Source: Bryobacteraceae bacterium
Lineage (GTDB): Bacteria; Acidobacteriota; Terriglobia; Bryobacterales; Bryobacteraceae
NCBI GenBank assembly: GCA_025928545.1
Contig: JAICJH010000054.1
Span: 1 to 44,913 of the forward strand
Length of the DNA stretch: 44,913 bases
Direction: 5' to 3'
Shown one piece after another: positions 42,437 to 44,913 of the stretch (positions are counted from its first letter, which is position 1; each line of letters starts with the position of its first letter). Made by a program: the position numbers and the translations under genes. The notes under the pieces were generated by a model. It did not search any database. It was not told the origin of the DNA and worked only from the letters and a program-made list of their open reading frames with translations.

Positions 42437-43219
42437 ATGAAACAACTCATACCCGGCATCCTTCTCCTGGCCGTCTCCGCACTGGCACAACAACCCGCCG
42501 GTTTCGACGTCGCCTCCATCAAGCCCAGCAGCCCCGATACCCACGGCATGAGCATCGGTATCACGCCAGGAGGTTCATTCAAAGCAACCGGAGTCACGCT
42601 GAAATCGCTGTTAATGCAGGCCTATAATGTGCGCGATTTTCAGGTCTCCGGCGGCCCTGGCTGGATCGACACCGACCGTTACGACATCCTCACGAAAAGC
42701 GAGGGCCCCGCCGTCTCGGAAGCCGATCTCGGCGGGATGACGGATCAACAGCGTAACGCTTTCCGGGATGGGCTTCTCGCCAAAGTGCGCCTCCTGCTTG
42801 CCGACCGTTTCCAGCTCAAAATCCATAAGGAAACAAAGGAACTGCCAGTCTATGGTCTGGTGATTGCCAAATCCGGTTCCAAACTGACCACCGCGGTGGA
42901 AGACGGAAAGCCTGGCGGATCCATGAGTATGAGCCGCGGGGACACCGGAAAGTCGGTAATGACTGCCAGGAAGATGGAGGTTGAATCTTTGGCGCGGCAA
43001 CTCTCAAACCAGGTCGGCCGCACCGTGCTCGATCAGACCGGCCTCACCGGCAAGTACGATTTCAAGATGACGTGGGCGCCCGACCTGGCCGAAACCTCGT
43101 CCGAAGGCCCGTCGCTTTTCACGGCTCTTCAGGACCAGCTCGGCCTCAAGCTGGACGCGCAAAAAGGCCCCGTCGAAATCATCGTGATCGACAGCGTGCA
43201 AAAAGCTTCCGAAAACTGA
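42437..43219 (+). CDS. TIGR03435 family secreted protein
   Basis: A 260-aa member with a signal peptide (MKQLIPGILLLAVSALAQ), then AGFDVASIKPSSPD, GVTLKSLLMQAYNVRDFQVS, DTDRYDILTKSE, LLLADRFQLKIHKETKELPV, DQTGLTGKYDFKMTWAPD and GPSLFTALQDQLGLKLDAQK, ending ASEN. The ATG at 42437 begins the signal peptide; a start at 42416 would add seven charged residues. It has the closest resemblance in the window to the broken 5' remnant at 32953 (both read FDV-x-SIKP directly after the signal peptide). Confidence 0.92.
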   Translation: MKQLIPGILLLAVSALAQQPAGFDVASIKPSSPDTHGMSIGITPGGSFKATGVTLKSLLMQAYNVRDFQVSGGPGWIDTDRYDILTKSEGPAVSEADLGGMTDQQRNAFRDGLLAKVRLLLADRFQLKIHKETKELPVYGLVIAKSGSKLTTAVEDGKPGGSMSMSRGDTGKSVMTARKMEVESLARQLSNQVGRTVLDQTGLTGKYDFKMTWAPDLAETSSEGPSLFTALQDQLGLKLDAQKGPVEIIVIDSVQKASEN

Positions 43220-43251
43220 GGAACCATATCCGCTAACATGGAATCGAACCT

Positions 43252-44673
43252 GTGCGACGCCCCACGCCCGGCCCTCGATTCCTCCTTCTGGCCCTCGCAG
43301 CCAGCCTTGCGCACGCAGCCGCTCCGAATCCAGCCACGGGCACACCCGACCAGTTCTTCGGCCTCGACAAGGTCTATACAATTCACCTGACCCTGACTGC
43401 GGCCGAGTACAGCAAGCTGGAACCCGCCGGACCTTCCATGGCGCGTCCCGGCGTAACCGGCGACGACAGGTATCCCAGCTCCAGCGCCATGCTGGAATTC
43501 GAGGGCAAGCCCTTCGGCAAAATCGACCTTCGCTATAAAGGCAATTCCAGCTACCGTTCCGGCGGTCTTTTGAAACGCCCGATCAAGATCGAGTTCCAGA
43601 CTAACGGTGATGCAAAGGAGAAGGCGCGCACGTTTTTCGGAATGTCGAAGATCAATCTGAATAACAATGCGATGGATCAGAGTCAGATGCGCGAAGCCCT
43701 GGGCTACGATATTTTTCGCGAGGAAAATGTGCCCGCCGCGCGCACCGCTTTCGCGAAGGTCTATCTCACGGTCGCCGGAACTTATGACAATCAGTACGCC
43801 GGTTTGTACACGATTGTTGAGCAGATCGATCAGGATTTCTTTAAGGATCGCTTTGGTAAGAAGGCCGGTCCGGTCGTCAAGCCGGAAGGTCTGAGCGGTA
43901 TGCCTTATCTGGGCGACGACTGGAATTCATATCTGGTGCCTTACGGGGCGAAGTCGAGCGACAAAATCGACCCGGAAGATGCAAAGCGTTTCATCGCGTT
44001 TGTGCGTTTCGTGAAGCAGGCCAGCGACGAGGATTTCGCCAAAACGATTGCCGAGTATGTGGATGTGAACGAGTTTCTGCACTTCCTCGCGGTCGAAGTG
44101 GCGACCGTAAATCTGGATAGTCCGCTGGGGTTCAACCACAATTACTACATCACCATCAATCCGAAAACGCGAAAAGTGACCTGGATTCCGTGGGACCTGA
44201 ACCTGGCTTTTGGCGGCTTTGGTGGTGGCAGGGGCGGGAACGGCAACGCCCCGCAGGATCTCAGCGTGACTAAACCAACGGCCCAGGGGCAATTTCCACT
44301 GGCGGATCGAATCCTCGCCGTGCCCGAATATCAGAAGCAGTATGATGCGATCTTCCGCAACCTGGTGACGAAGAACTTCACCGTGGCCCGCCTCGGCGCG
44401 CAGATGGACCGGATAGCTGCGGCAATTGGCCCGGCAGTAAAACTGGATGCGGCCGTTTCTCAAACGCAGTTCGAACGGAATCTGGCGGTGGACCCGTTGC
44501 CAACCGACGGTGTAGTTGTAACGGGCTTCGGAGGACGTGGCATGGGTGGACCTCCATTGCGCCACTTCCTGGATCTGCGCGTGGAATCGATGCTGGAACA
44601 ACTCGATGGCAAGCGCGAGGGTTTCACTGCAACCGGCCGAGGTGGAAGGGGCGGCGGCTTCAGAAATCAGTAG
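43252..44673 (+). CDS. Secreted CotH kinase family protein
   Basis: A 473-aa protein with a GTG start and a signal peptide (about 1-22). The CotH fold begins near residue 42 (YTIHLTLTAAEYSKL), then DLRYKGNSSYRSGG, KINLNNNAMDQSQMREALGY (the conserved N/R-containing helix), VYLTVAGTYDNQYAGLYTIVEQID and the catalytic-type WIPWDLNLAFGG. CotH proteins are atypical kinases phosphorylating proteins, first known from spore coats; in non-sporulating acidobacteria they are exported and their substrates unknown. A glycine-rich piece (GGFGGGRGGNGN) and a Gly/Arg-rich C-terminus are present. The ATG at 43238 is out of frame, so GTG is required. Confidence 0.88.
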   Translation: MRRPTPGPRFLLLALAASLAHAAAPNPATGTPDQFFGLDKVYTIHLTLTAAEYSKLEPAGPSMARPGVTGDDRYPSSSAMLEFEGKPFGKIDLRYKGNSSYRSGGLLKRPIKIEFQTNGDAKEKARTFFGMSKINLNNNAMDQSQMREALGYDIFREENVPAARTAFAKVYLTVAGTYDNQYAGLYTIVEQIDQDFFKDRFGKKAGPVVKPEGLSGMPYLGDDWNSYLVPYGAKSSDKIDPEDAKRFIAFVRFVKQASDEDFAKTIAEYVDVNEFLHFLAVEVATVNLDSPLGFNHNYYITINPKTRKVTWIPWDLNLAFGGFGGGRGGNGNAPQDLSVTKPTAQGQFPLADRILAVPEYQKQYDAIFRNLVTKNFTVARLGAQMDRIAAAIGPAVKLDAAVSQTQFERNLAVDPLPTDGVVVTGFGGRGMGGPPLRHFLDLRVESMLEQLDGKREGFTATGRGGRGGGFRNQ

Positions 44674-44913
44674 TACCCGGCAAGCCGTTCACGGCGAAGT
44701 TAAATTATTTTCGATTCCCCACATCCGCCTGTATCAAATCACCTTACCGACAATCCACCACTCAAACCAACCGCCAAAGCACCCCCGATTTCTTGACACC
44801 CTGTGCTACTTTCCAGACAGGGAGTGGTTCTTCGCCGGCCGCTCCTGACAATATTTTCCCGGCCGGGAAGCGTCGATTGAGGTGAAACTGGACTTTCGGT
44901 TCCCATTCAGGGA
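44674..44913. other. Non-coding end of window
   Basis: No supported gene is seen in these 240 bases. The stretch 44700-44790 is comparatively AT- and CA-rich. The only structure noticed is the promoter-like site at 44793-44822. Confidence 0.6.
44793..44822 (+). promoter_or_regulatory. TTGACA with overlapping inverted repeat CCCTGT-N12-ACAGGG
   Basis: TTGACA at 44793-44798 is followed by CCCTGT (44799-44804) and ACAGGG (44817-44822), perfect inverted arms. No good -10 is found at 16-18 bases, but a regulator-controlled promoter for a gene beyond the right edge is possible. Confidence 0.3.

Noticed and set aside
1..44913. CRISPR arrays, tRNA or rRNA genes
   Set aside because: No regularly spaced direct repeats, no T-loop-like GGTTCGAATCC with a cloverleaf, and no conserved rRNA segments were found by eye.

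Overview
The window looks like chromosomal DNA of a soil acidobacterium of the Solibacter/Bryobacter type. The main pointers are three intact and two broken copies of the TIGR03435 secreted-protein family, which is expanded in Solibacteres, an Alternative Complex III gene cluster, a secreted CotH-kinase protein, a DUF6807 (PmoA-like) protein, secreted carboxypeptidase-regulatory-like and glycine-rich proteins, and generally high GC with many Sec signal peptides. This assignment is inference from gene content. No rRNA, tRNA or CRISPR array was seen.

Layout. 1-1784: 3' end of an Alternative Complex III operon (actC fragment, actD, actE). 1788-11446: mostly single genes, comprising a membrane-anchored spermidine-synthase-like protein, an MFS transporter, a GlgX-type debranching enzyme, DUF1801, CHAD, and two divergent secreted proteins. 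11447-13832: a regulatory patch with an ECF sigma factor followed by a zinc-finger/STAS fusion, divergent from a Gly/Tyr-rich secreted protein, with clear palindromes. 13919-17415: a secreted esterase, then a TPM / nucleotidyltransferase-like / LemA run. 17399-20074: overlapping mgtC, class-I amidotransferase and lpxA genes on the minus strand, divergent from a YhhQ-type transporter that leads into galM and a strong terminator. 21244-24058: Sel1 protein, dUTPase, and a divergent two-lobed ThyX-like protein. 24106-32695: TIGR03435 protein, an RHH antitoxin with a decayed PIN toxin, alcohol dehydrogenase, a two-domain CE15/hydrolase esterase, a DUF6807 protein and an M16 peptidase.

32670-41576 is an accessory islet bounded by gene debris. 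On the left are the 3' piece of an endonuclease III-like gene and the first ~30 codons of a TIGR03435 gene. On the right are a frameshifted DinB gene, a deleted BrnT toxin with its intact antitoxin, and the last ~50 codons of a TIGR03435 gene. In between is a three-gene, apparently co-transcribed unit in which every product carries a Sec signal: a 177-aa protein started from a leaderless-type promoter, a 1941-aa RHS/YD-repeat protein whose C-terminus after the DPxG processing motif resembles a SleB/CwlJ peptidoglycan hydrolase, and a 249-aa cysteine-containing protein that could be a periplasmic immunity partner. The RHS gene contains a run of ten G residues that could switch it on and off by slippage. 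This unit is the best candidate for an undescribed system in the window.

41634-44673: two intact tandem TIGR03435 genes and a secreted CotH-family protein. The last 240 bases hold no gene, but do contain a promoter-like TTGACA with an inverted repeat that probably serves a gene beyond the edge.
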